This document shows, piece by piece, positions 7,543-14,200 of a stretch of 17,427 nt of DNA (the stretch's first letter is position 1; the number at the start of each line of letters is the position of its first letter). The notes under the pieces are model-generated. The model made no database searches, had not been told where the DNA came from, and saw only the letters and a program-made list of their open reading frames with translations. Location of the stretch: the NCBI GenBank assembly GCA_002344975.1, contig DDUV01000109.1, positions 1 to 17,427 on the forward strand, written 5' to 3'. The stretch comes from Saprospiraceae bacterium UBA2329. GTDB lineage: Bacteria > Bacteroidota > Bacteroidia > Chitinophagales > Saprospiraceae. A program made the translations under genes and the position numbers.

Positions 7543-7590
7543 AGAGCTAACAGGTCTGCAATGCAATAGCCCGATAGACCTGTTAGCTCT
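7543..7590. repeat. 15-bp perfect inverted repeat in spacer
   Basis: Bases 7543-7557 (agagctaacaggtct) pair exactly with 7576-7590, around an 18-nt loop. The repeat lies between the nuclease promoter and the Imm50-like gene. No run of T follows on either side, so it is not a typical terminator. The AGACCT/AGGTCT hexamer is shared with the hairpin at 10971-11007, which suggests a dispersed palindromic repeat family. Confidence 0.7.
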
Positions 7591-7613
7591 ATGCCGGCTG
7601 CTTCCCGTATCGT

Positions 7614-7673
7614 GTTTTCTGGAGAAAACGAAATAGTGGTAGCGGGGACATCTTAAAGCGTCCCGTGCTACCA
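7614..7673. repeat. Two further hairpins in the 7476-7728 spacer
   Basis: A short palindrome lies at 7614-7629 (gttttct-gg-agaaaac). A larger imperfect hairpin lies at 7637-7673: seven pairs (tggtagc with gctacca), a small 1x2 internal loop, five pairs (gggac with gtccc) and a 10-nt loop. A T-rich tract follows on the plus side (7677-7690). Either could help end transcription of the Imm50-like gene, but no gene reads rightward into the T-tract. The larger hairpin may be another dispersed repeat. Confidence 0.5.
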
Positions 7674-7728
7674 GCGATTTCTTTTTTTTAATTTATTGAG
7701 ATGGAATAGAAGGCTGTGTGCAGGCGGG

Positions 7729-8148
7729 TTACACTCCATGAGTGACTTTTTCGTCATTGTAGCCTGTTATGGTCTTTAAGTATATCCAAATGGCTTCAAT
7801 CTCAAAAACACATATTCCCGAATTATCTGTTCCAATTATTCTTTTGGAGTCATTTTCGAGTAGAGATATATCTATACTTAGGTTTCTATAGTTTTTATTA
7901 TTCAACCCAAGATACTTGATCTCTACCCCTATACAGTTTAAATCAATTTGGATGGTATTGACATTCCCTGTTTTCCATTTAGAAGGCATATCGTCAGGTA
8001 AATCCTCTATGTCAAATACCAAAATCAAAGCCAAGTCTTCTCCTGTAGAAATACATATATCTCTGAGGAGTACTTGGTTTATACTTGGTATCTTATTTCT
8101 ATAAATAGCTTTTATTGCTTCGCTATTTTCAATGTTTGCCAACCACAT
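7729..8148 (-). CDS. Imm50-like immunity protein
   Basis: This 139-aa, soluble, acidic, beta-rich protein has a DLPDDMPSKW motif at residues 49-58, followed by alternating strands (NTIQIDLNCIGVEIKYLGL). This layout resembles the Imm50 immunity family of polymorphic toxin systems; I assign it by eye, and the match is moderate. Base composition is clearly richer in A+T than the flanking housekeeping genes, as expected for an acquired gene. No toxin gene lies next to it, so it would be an orphan immunity gene guarding against a toxin from a competitor. The upstream promoter may be the one at 8398-8391, shared with the short frame at 8372-8256. Confidence 0.55.
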   Translation of the reverse strand: MWLANIENSEAIKAIYRNKIPSINQVLLRDICISTGEDLALILVFDIEDLPDDMPSKWKTGNVNTIQIDLNCIGVEIKYLGLNNKNYRNLSIDISLLENDSKRIIGTDNSGICVFEIEAIWIYLKTITGYNDEKVTHGV

Positions 8149-8255
8149 ATTTAATCATTTTTTTGAGTGTATAGATATTGCCCGCATCCAATGCTCCATT
8201 AAGAGGGCTCAGTATCAGTATTCATTTGACCTCGTAGCAATCCATTCTTTGGTAG

Positions 8256-8372
8256 TTAGGTGTATTGACCAGTCAGCCCAATTTTACCTCCCTCTGACAA
8301 AGCACTTCCTATCCAAATAGAAGTCTTATGGCTCTCACAAACATCTGTTTCCAAAAAATCCCCCGCGCACAT
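8256..8372 (-). pseudogene. Short frame, probable truncated immunity-type gene
   Basis: An ATG at 8372 opens a 38-codon frame ending at 8256. It contains DFLETDVCESHKTSIWIG, a segment like those in small uncharacterised proteins of immunity clusters (FLET..KTSIWI...GKI...GQ). Such proteins are usually over 100 aa, and here the frame stops early. A different frame further downstream (to about 8130) still looks protein-like, for example LNGALDAGNIYTLKKM. An exact -7 box lies 18 bp upstream of the ATG. The gene is therefore best read as decayed by frameshift or stop. A genuine micro-protein is the alternative. Confidence 0.4.
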
Positions 8373-8390
8373 TTCCTCAAAAATCCGCGC

Positions 8391-8398
8391 CAAAGATA
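8391..8398 (-). promoter_or_regulatory. -7 box for the short frame and Imm50-like gene
   Basis: The minus strand reads TATCTTTG, an exact TAnnTTTG, 18 bp upstream of the ATG at 8372. I see no TTG at the standard distance. It lies in the 68-bp gap that also has to hold the promoter of the divergent endonuclease gene. On the plus strand that gap has a weaker TACCTTTA at 8411-8418. Confidence 0.4.
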
Positions 8399-8440
8399 CC
8401 CCAAAATACCTACCTTTACCCGCTCAAGCAACCAAAATAC

Positions 8441-9349
8441 ATGGCTCAATTCAGAACCAACCACTCCCAATCCGGCTCCGCTACGGGCACGGTCGTTCGG
8501 GTAGGACTTTTCGCCGCCATCCTCAGCGCGATGTTTTATGTGTTCAGCCTGTTTTCAGGAAAAAGCACAACAGACGCCCCCGATGCTCCCGTCGCCGATA
8601 ACCGCCCAACGAGCGAACTGCCGGACTTCCTGCCGCGCTCCTCTACCCGGCAAATCATTGACCACCAATACTTTTGGCTGTCTTATGACGAAGAACACGA
8701 GCAGGCCGAATGGACGGCGCACATCCTCAGCAAAGAGAATCTGGAAAAACCCTGGGTGGACAGACAAGACGATTTCCGGCCCGACGACAAGATAAAAACC
8801 GGCTCGGCCACGCCCAACGACTACCGCAATTCCGGCTACGACCGGGGCCACTTGGTACCCGCCGCAGACATGGCCCACGACGCCGAAGCCATGCGCGCCA
8901 CCTTCGTGATGAGCAACATGAGTCCGCAGGCCCGCAATTTCAACAACGGCGTCTGGCGCGAACTCGAAGAACTGACCCGCAACTGGGCCAAACGCAACGG
9001 CAAGCTCTACGTCATTACCGGGCCGGTGCTGTCCATGCCCGTCAAAGGTACCATCGGCGAAAACGAGGTGTCCATTCCGGCGGCGTTTTTCAAAGTGCTG
9101 CTCGATGCCGACAGCTCCAATCCCAAAGCCATTGCGTTTTTGGTGCCCAACGAAATCAGTTTTGATCCGCTCACGAAATACGTCGTGTCGGTAGACGAGG
9201 TGGAGAAGCGCACCGGGCTGGATTTTTTTCCCGATTTGCTGGACGAGGACACCGAAAAACAATTGGAAAGCCGTTTTAACGTAGATTTGTGGGAATTTAG
9301 CAAACAGAAATTCCAGCAGCGCGTCAACGCCTGGAACAAACAACAATAA
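8441..9349 (+). CDS. DNA/RNA non-specific endonuclease, membrane-anchored
   Basis: This 302-aa beta-beta-alpha-metal nuclease belongs to the NUC/NucA family. The DRGH signature at residues 134-137 gives the catalytic His137. The SPQARNFNNGVWRELEE segment (161-177) carries the metal-binding Asn (168/169) and the conserved Glu. Residues about 19-38 form one hydrophobic helix after a polar start, so the enzyme is probably anchored in the inner membrane or exported, with the nuclease domain outside the cytoplasm. Family members cleave single- and double-stranded DNA and RNA using Mg2+. The stop is 3 bp from the start of the HerA-like ATPase gene, so the two form an operon. Confidence 0.92.
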   Translation: MAQFRTNHSQSGSATGTVVRVGLFAAILSAMFYVFSLFSGKSTTDAPDAPVADNRPTSELPDFLPRSSTRQIIDHQYFWLSYDEEHEQAEWTAHILSKENLEKPWVDRQDDFRPDDKIKTGSATPNDYRNSGYDRGHLVPAADMAHDAEAMRATFVMSNMSPQARNFNNGVWRELEELTRNWAKRNGKLYVITGPVLSMPVKGTIGENEVSIPAAFFKVLLDADSSNPKAIAFLVPNEISFDPLTKYVVSVDEVEKRTGLDFFPDLLDEDTEKQLESRFNVDLWEFSKQKFQQRVNAWNKQQ

Positions 9350-9352
9350 ACT

Positions 9353-10963
9353 ATGTCGAAGAAAGAGAAATTCACTGAAATCATTACCTCCGGCTACACT
9401 TTCAAAGGAGACTCCATCGTCCTCGGCGCTGCCATGCTCGACGGCGAAACCATCAACGGACTGCAAGTAAAAGTGCCGCTGCGCACCCTCAACCGCCACG
9501 GACTCATTGCCGGCGCTACGGGTTCGGGCAAAACCAAAACGCTCCAGATCATCGCCGAGCAACTCTCCTCCAAAGGCGTGCCCGTGCTGCTCATGGACAT
9601 CAAAGGCGACCTCAGCGGCATTGCGGCCCCCGGCGCCGCCAACCCGAAAATCGAAGAGCGCCACCTCAAAATCGGCGAGCCGTTTGTACCCGGCACCAGC
9701 CCGGTGGAATTCCTCAGCCTCTCGGAAGAAAAAGGCGCCCGCCTCCGCGCTACCGTCACCGAATTCGGGCCGGTTTTGTTTTCCAAAATCCTCGACCTCA
9801 ACGACACACAAGGCGGCGTGGTGGCAGTAGTATTCAAATACTGCGACGACAACAAACTGCCTTTGGTGAACCTGGCCGATTTCAAAAAAGTGCTCCAGTA
9901 CATCACCGGGCCGGGCAAAGAGGAAATTGAGGGCGACTACGGGCAAGTATCGTCGGCGACGGTGGGCATCATCATGCGCAAAATCATCGAGTTGGAACAT
10001 CAGGGCGCAGAGGCGTTCTTCGGCGAGCGCTCCTTCGATCCGGGCGATCTGTGCCGGTTCGATGAAAACGGAAAGGGCATCGTGTCGGTCATTCGTCTCA
10101 CCGATATTCAGGACCGGCCCAAGTTGTTTTCTACTTTTATGTTGCAATTGCTGGCCGAGATTTATTCCACCTTCCCGGAAGAAGGCGACCTCGATCAGCC
10201 CAAACTCTGCATCGTCATCGAAGAGGCGCACTTGGTTTTTGCGGAGGCGTCGAAAGCTCTGCTCAACCAGATCGAAGCCATCGTCCGCCTCATCCGTTCC
10301 AAAGGTGTGGGCGTGTTTTTTGTCACTCAAAGCCCGGCCGACATACCGGAAAACGTACTGGCGCAGTTGGGCCTCAAGGTGCAGCACTCGCTCCGGGCCT
10401 TCACGGCCAAAGACCGCAAGTCCATCAAACTCGCCGCCGAAAACTACCCGCTGACCGACTACTACGACGTGGCGCAACTCATCACCGAGCTGGGTATCGG
10501 GGAAGCGTTCATTACTGCACTCAACGAAAAAGGCATTCCCACGCCGTTGGCGCATGTGTTGCTACGCGCGCCGCAAAGCCGCATGGATGTGCTGACCGAC
10601 AGCGAGATAGACAGCATCATCCGCCGATCGCAGATAGCCCGGAAGTATAACGAGGTGATTGATTCGCACAGCGCTCAGGAAATTCTGACTCAAAAAATGG
10701 ATCAGATCGCCCGCGAGCAGGAGGAGGAGGAATACCGGAAGCAACGCGAAAAAGAGATGGCCGAATTGGAGCGCAGCCGCGCAAAAACTACTTCGCGCAC
10801 TACATCCAGCCGCACCACTACCTCGCGCCCGCGCGCCCAGCAAAGCACTTTTGAAAAAATCGTCAACAGTCCCACCACCCGTCAGATCGGGCGCACCATC
10901 GCCGGCGAACTGACGCGCGGGCTGCTGGGTGTACTGGGCATTAAGACCGGCCGGAGGAGATAG
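9353..10963 (+). CDS. HerA-like ATPase (DUF853/YjgR type)
   Basis: This 536-aa P-loop ATPase of the HerA/FtsK superfamily matches the DUF853 (E. coli YjgR-like) family in length and motif order. Walker A is GATGSGKT at residues 54-61. Walker B is LCIVIEEAH, with Glu290-Glu291. Downstream are the family's SPADIPENVLAQLGLKVQHSLRAFTAKD segment and a VTQS sensor-like motif. Residues about 445-480 form an acidic/basic coiled coil, then a Thr/Ser/Arg-rich linker, then a conserved-looking C-terminal helix ending in GLLGVLGIKTG. No biological role is established for this family; DNA or protein translocation is inferred from the superfamily. It sits 3 bp behind a nuclease gene, a pairing discussed in the findings. 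Confidence 0.9.
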   Translation: MSKKEKFTEIITSGYTFKGDSIVLGAAMLDGETINGLQVKVPLRTLNRHGLIAGATGSGKTKTLQIIAEQLSSKGVPVLLMDIKGDLSGIAAPGAANPKIEERHLKIGEPFVPGTSPVEFLSLSEEKGARLRATVTEFGPVLFSKILDLNDTQGGVVAVVFKYCDDNKLPLVNLADFKKVLQYITGPGKEEIEGDYGQVSSATVGIIMRKIIELEHQGAEAFFGERSFDPGDLCRFDENGKGIVSVIRLTDIQDRPKLFSTFMLQLLAEIYSTFPEEGDLDQPKLCIVIEEAHLVFAEASKALLNQIEAIVRLIRSKGVGVFFVTQSPADIPENVLAQLGLKVQHSLRAFTAKDRKSIKLAAENYPLTDYYDVAQLITELGIGEAFITALNEKGIPTPLAHVLLRAPQSRMDVLTDSEIDSIIRRSQIARKYNEVIDSHSAQEILTQKMDQIAREQEEEEYRKQREKEMAELERSRAKTTSRTTSSRTTTSRPRAQQSTFEKIVNSPTTRQIGRTIAGELTRGLLGVLGIKTGRRR

Positions 10964-10970
10964 TATAAAT

Positions 10971-11007
10971 GAGACCTTGCAGGTTTTCCAAACCCCTGCA
11001 AGGTCTC
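10971..11007. repeat. Palindromic repeat (13-bp arms) after the HerA-like gene
   Basis: Bases 10971-10983 (gagaccttgcagg) pair exactly with 10995-11007. The stem can extend inward (gttt with aaac) if one C is bulged, leaving a TCC loop. It begins 8 bp after the HerA-like stop codon and may act as a transcription end or 3' RNA stabiliser. It lacks an immediate T-run. It shares the AGACCT hexamer with the 7543-7590 repeat, in the opposite order relative to the loop. Confidence 0.75.
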
Positions 11008-11100
11008 CTAACTGAATCCCCACACTTTTTTCTTAATCTAATTCAATGTTTTCAAGTCCGGTTTGACCCCAACTTTGTGCCATCACCAAAAAGCTTAGGT

Positions 11101-11961
11101 ATGGACAGAAAATCATTTATCAAAAAAAGCCTGCTCGGCACGGGCGCCATCGCAATAGGCGCCGCAGGCATCGGCAAAACCGCTGAAAATCAGCCTGGAA
11201 CCATTGGATTTAATCACATTCAACCATCACCCACCAAGATCATGGGAAACACTGTTTTGCACAAAGCCGACACGCGCGGTCTGGCCGATCATGGCTGGCT
11301 ACGGTCGCACCACACCTTCAGTTTTGCACACTACCACCACCCCGAACGCATGAGATTCGGCGCACTCCGGGTGCTCAATGACGACACGGTGGCGGCCGGC
11401 ATGGGATTCGGCACGCACCCGCACGACAACATGGAGATCATCAGCATACCGCTGGAGGGCGACCTGGAGCACAAAGACAGCATGGGCAATGTGACCGTCA
11501 TTCGCCACGGCGACATACAGGTGATGAGCGCCGGCACGGGCGTACGCCACAGCGAGTTTAATAAAAATAAGGACAGCCAAGTCAAATTCCTGCAAATCTG
11601 GGTGTTCCCCAAACAGCGCAACGTGACGCCCCGCTACGATCAGATCAGCCTTGATCCGGCCGACCGCGTCAATCAATTGCAGCAAATCCTCTCGCCTTCG
11701 CCTGATGATGCCGGGGTTTGGATTCATCAGGATGCCTGGTTTCATCTGGGCCGGTTTGATGAGGGCAAAGGCGTCGGGTACCGCGTCCACAAAGCCGGCA
11801 ATGGCGTGTATGCGTTTGTGCTTTCGGGGAGCTTTCAGGTGAACGGTATTGCGCTGGACGCCCGCGACGGACTCGGCATTTGGGATACCGACAAGTTTGA
11901 TCTGGCAGCAGTATCGCCCGGTTCGGAAATACTACTGATGGAGGTGCCGATGGCGGTGTAG
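11101..11961 (+). CDS. Pirin-family protein with N-terminal export-like sequence
   Basis: Started at the ATG at 11101, this is a 286-aa bicupin. Pirin metal ligands are visible: His106 and His108 in THPHDNMEI, and His150 and Glu152 in GVRHSE. The IPLEGDLEHKDSMG segment (116-129) is diagnostic. Pirins bind Fe(II), and some (YhhW type) show quercetin 2,3-dioxygenase activity; the substrate here is unknown. Unusually for a pirin, the first 25 residues (MDRKSFIKKSLLGTGAIAIG...) look like an Arg-Lys variant Tat signal or a membrane anchor. An upstream in-frame ATG at 10969 lies within the palindromic repeat region and is rejected. No convincing promoter is seen beyond a weak CAACTTTG at 11070-11077. 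Confidence 0.88.
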   Translation: MDRKSFIKKSLLGTGAIAIGAAGIGKTAENQPGTIGFNHIQPSPTKIMGNTVLHKADTRGLADHGWLRSHHTFSFAHYHHPERMRFGALRVLNDDTVAAGMGFGTHPHDNMEIISIPLEGDLEHKDSMGNVTVIRHGDIQVMSAGTGVRHSEFNKNKDSQVKFLQIWVFPKQRNVTPRYDQISLDPADRVNQLQQILSPSPDDAGVWIHQDAWFHLGRFDEGKGVGYRVHKAGNGVYAFVLSGSFQVNGIALDARDGLGIWDTDKFDLAAVSPGSEILLMEVPMAV

Positions 11962-12028
11962 AGTCTGTTTTGTTTTAGCTTTTTCATACGCGGGTAGAAC
12001 AGATACGCGCGTTTTTGGGTGATTGTAC

Positions 12029-12036
12029 TATCTTTG
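12029..12036 (+). promoter_or_regulatory. -7 box of the aminotransferase gene
   Basis: TATCTTTG at 12029-12036 is an exact TAnnTTTG, 18 bp before the ATG at 12055. The -33 element is not clear. The box lies inside the longer GTG-started frame beginning at 12019, which supports the ATG at 12055 as the true start. Confidence 0.45.
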
Positions 12037-12054
12037 TTTAAAACATTCATCACC

Positions 12055-13332
12055 ATGCAAAATCGCCGTACTTTCCTTTCTCGTTTTGCCGGCCTCGCTG
12101 TGGCTGCGCCTTTTATGGAAACGCCGCAAGGCCGTGCCCTGCTTCGCTTGGTGGACGAAAGTCGCCTGCGCCCTGCCGACGAACTCGTGACCGACGAGCG
12201 TTTTTGGTACCAGATCAAACAGGCTTACACCGTGTCGCCGAGCATTATGAACCTGAACAACGGCGGCGTGTGCCCGCAACCCCGGGTGGTGCAGGAGGCG
12301 GTGGAGCGCTACAACCGGCTGAGCAACGAGGCGCCCTCGTACTATATGTGGCAGATACTGGACCAGGGCCGAGAGCCGCTGCGCGCTCAGTTGGCCGAGT
12401 TGGCGGGCTGCTCTAAAGACGAGCTGGCCATCAACCGCAATGCTTCAGAGGCGCTGGAAACCATCATTTTCGGGCTGCGCCTACAGGCCGGAGACGAGGT
12501 GGTGCTGACGAAACAGGACTATCCGAACATGATACAGGCCTGGAAACAGCGGGAAAAACGAGACGGGATTGTGCTGAAATGGATTTCATTCGATTTCCCG
12601 ATAGAGGATGCCGCGCTCATCACGCGCCGCTTTGCGGATGCCTTCACGCCGCGCACCAAGGTGGTGCATATCACGCACGTTATCAACTGGATGGGGCAGG
12701 TGTTGCCGGCCCGCGATATAGCCCGCGAGGCTCGCAAACGCGGCATAGAGGTGCTGGTGGATGCGGCCCACAGTTTTGCGCATATTGACTACAAAATCCC
12801 CGATCTGGACTGCGACTACTGGGGCACGAGCCTGCACAAATGGCTGTGCGCGCCGTTCGGCAGCGGGCTGCTGTATGTGCGCAAGGAGAAAATCCGCAAC
12901 CTGTATCCGCTCTTCGGCGCGCCCGATCCTGAGAGTGAAGACATCCGCAAATTCGAGAGTTTGGGCACCCGCTCTTTTGCCATCGAGCAGGCCATCGGGC
13001 AGGCGGTGCATTTTCATCGCATGATCGGCGCCGAACTGAAGCAAAAGCGCTTGCAATACCTGAAAAACTACTGGGCGGAACGGGTGCAAAAATTGCCGGG
13101 GGTGCAGGTGAAGACTTCGCTGCGGCCTGAGTTTGCCTGTGCGCTGGCGCTGGTAGCAGTGGAGGGCAAGACGCCGGCGGAGGTGCAGGGTTTTCTGTTC
13201 CGGGAGTTCAAAATACATACGGTGGCCATCGAGTGGGAGAACATCAAGGGGGTGCGCATCACGCCGAATGTTTATACCACAACGGATGATCTGGATGTGC
13301 TGGTGCGGGCGTTTCGGGAGATGGTGGGGTAG
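12055..13332 (+). CDS. Class V aminotransferase-fold PLP enzyme with Tat-type signal
   Basis: This 425-aa protein opens with NRRTFLSRFAGLAVAAP, a good twin-arginine signal. A fold-type I PLP enzyme of the aminotransferase class V/isopenicillin N epimerase-like group follows. Visible are the NLNNGGVCPQP opening (67-76), Asp236 and His239 in VDAAHS (cofactor-binding Asp), and Lys262 in TSLHKWL (Schiff-base lysine). The C-terminal domain includes the VRITPNVYTTTDDLD segment typical of the family. Relatives act as cysteine desulfurases, epimerases or aminotransferases; the substrate cannot be told from sequence. Tat export would make sense for an enzyme folded around PLP in the cytoplasm. It is probably transcribed alone from the -7 box at 12029. 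Confidence 0.88.
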   Translation: MQNRRTFLSRFAGLAVAAPFMETPQGRALLRLVDESRLRPADELVTDERFWYQIKQAYTVSPSIMNLNNGGVCPQPRVVQEAVERYNRLSNEAPSYYMWQILDQGREPLRAQLAELAGCSKDELAINRNASEALETIIFGLRLQAGDEVVLTKQDYPNMIQAWKQREKRDGIVLKWISFDFPIEDAALITRRFADAFTPRTKVVHITHVINWMGQVLPARDIAREARKRGIEVLVDAAHSFAHIDYKIPDLDCDYWGTSLHKWLCAPFGSGLLYVRKEKIRNLYPLFGAPDPESEDIRKFESLGTRSFAIEQAIGQAVHFHRMIGAELKQKRLQYLKNYWAERVQKLPGVQVKTSLRPEFACALALVAVEGKTPAEVQGFLFREFKIHTVAIEWENIKGVRITPNVYTTTDDLDVLVRAFREMVG

Positions 13333-13336
13333 GTGG

Positions 13337-13426
13337 TGGGCGGTGGCCGCGCCTGTGGCGCGGGGTGCTAAGCGTAGAGTGGGCGATGGGGGGACAGTAG
13401 GCGGTACTCAATGGGCGGTGGGGGGA
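13337..13426. repeat. G-rich tract with repeated TGGGCGRTGG motif
   Basis: TGGGCGGTGG or TGGGCGATGG occurs at 13337, 13380 and 13412. The last two extend to a 15-bp match with one difference (tgggcgatgggggga and tgggcggtgggggga). A 7-bp GC hairpin (ccgcgcc-tgt-ggcgcgg, 13347-13363) lies between the first two copies. The tract separates two convergent genes, and its last copy encodes the C-terminus of the minus-strand 149-aa protein. It could form G-rich structures or serve as a bidirectional transcription barrier. Confidence 0.5.
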
Positions 13427-13857
13427 TGATGGAGCTTGAATTTTTTGCCCTCAACAAAATCTACGGGCAGGGCCGGGCTTTTAATTCCAAAAGAGCCTGT
13501 TCCGTTATTGGCATAATACAACGCTTGTTCGTCACTCGAATATCTGCCGGCACAAAGCAGCCTGAATACGGTATGCTGATTGAAGGTGCTTTCTACTGAA
13601 ATGTCTATCCACACAGGAACTTTATTGTTTCTGAAAAGCACCTCGACCGCTTCTGCTGCATCTATAAATTCAAGGCTTTTGTCATCATCATCTGGAAAGA
13701 AATCAAAAAGAGTGGAGCTTCGATCATCAAAAGACTGACTGAGGCTTACCGAATATTTGAAATTGGCAGGTAGTTCATCCGTCACAAAATCTTTCGCAAA
13801 ATCGTACGCAAGTTGCGAGGCGGTAATTAACAGTTCGAAGAAGGCTTCATTAGTCAT
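13408..13857 (-). CDS. Uncharacterised 149-aa protein, possibly immunity-type
   Basis: I do not recognise the family. The protein is acidic and soluble, with no signal peptide or transmembrane helix. Two helices at the N-terminus (about 1-30) are followed by beta strands and a LCAGRYSSDEQALYYANNGT segment. The run of short strands with acidic loops, the modest size and the position next to a broken ADP-ribosylglycohydrolase gene fit an accessory or immunity protein, but this is inference. The last five codons (PPTAH) come from the G-rich repeat, so the original C-terminus may have been altered. It probably shares a transcript with the upstream membrane protein gene, 42 bp away. Confidence 0.65.
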   Translation of the reverse strand: MTNEAFFELLITASQLAYDFAKDFVTDELPANFKYSVSLSQSFDDRSSTLFDFFPDDDDKSLEFIDAAEAVEVLFRNNKVPVWIDISVESTFNQHTVFRLLCAGRYSSDEQALYYANNGTGSFGIKSPALPVDFVEGKKFKLHHPPTAH

Positions 13858-13899
13858 CGGTTGAGTTTTTGAATGTTTGTATCTGCTACGCCGACGCTT

Positions 13900-14193
13900 C
13901 TACTGCGGCTCCAGAATGTAAGTCTTGTCCTGAAAGTTAGTTAATTGACGCATTTTGACATTCGCAAGCAATAGCGCAGTTCCAAGAAATACAACAAAAA
14001 CTGTGGCATAGAATATTTTAAATTTTAAAAATGAGGTTTTGGAAATCGCATATATAATCCATATAAGGAACGCAACAAGAGCAAAGTTAATCAACCCTGT
14101 AGCCAATGGATTCACCCCAGATACAATGACAATTCGAGCATAAACCAGGACTGATACAAAGATAGTCCAAACGATGATTTTGAAATTGTACAT
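13900..14193 (-). CDS. Small three-helix membrane protein
   Basis: From the ATG at 14193 this is a 97-aa hydrophobic protein with three predicted transmembrane helices, at about residues 3-22, 26-50 and 58-78. A short polar tail ends in LEPQ. A TTG at 14220 also opens the frame but would overlap the preceding broken gene, so the ATG is preferred. The region is markedly AT-rich compared with the flanking core genes. The function is unknown, and no family is recognised. Its place between an ADP-ribosylglycohydrolase remnant and a possible immunity protein suggests an acquired accessory gene. Confidence 0.55.
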   Translation of the reverse strand: MYNFKIIVWTIFVSVLVYARIVIVSGVNPLATGLINFALVAFLIWIIYAISKTSFLKFKIFYATVFVVFLGTALLLANVKMRQLTNFQDKTYILEPQ

Positions 14194-14200
14194 ACCAGTA

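Noticed and set aside
8132..8320. Small plus-strand open frame upstream of the endonuclease
   Set aside because: It has no promoter or motif and lies antisense to the decayed immunity-type frames.
8555..10555. Long minus-strand open frame (666 codons) opposite the endonuclease and HerA-like genes
   Set aside because: Its translation is rich in His, Phe, Val, Gly and Glu with no recognisable motif. It lies exactly antisense to two clear genes with catalytic motifs. The openness follows from GC-rich codon use on the plus strand.
10969..11100. Extended N-terminus for the pirin
   Set aside because: It would translate the palindromic repeat. The export-like N-terminus at 11101 is a better start.
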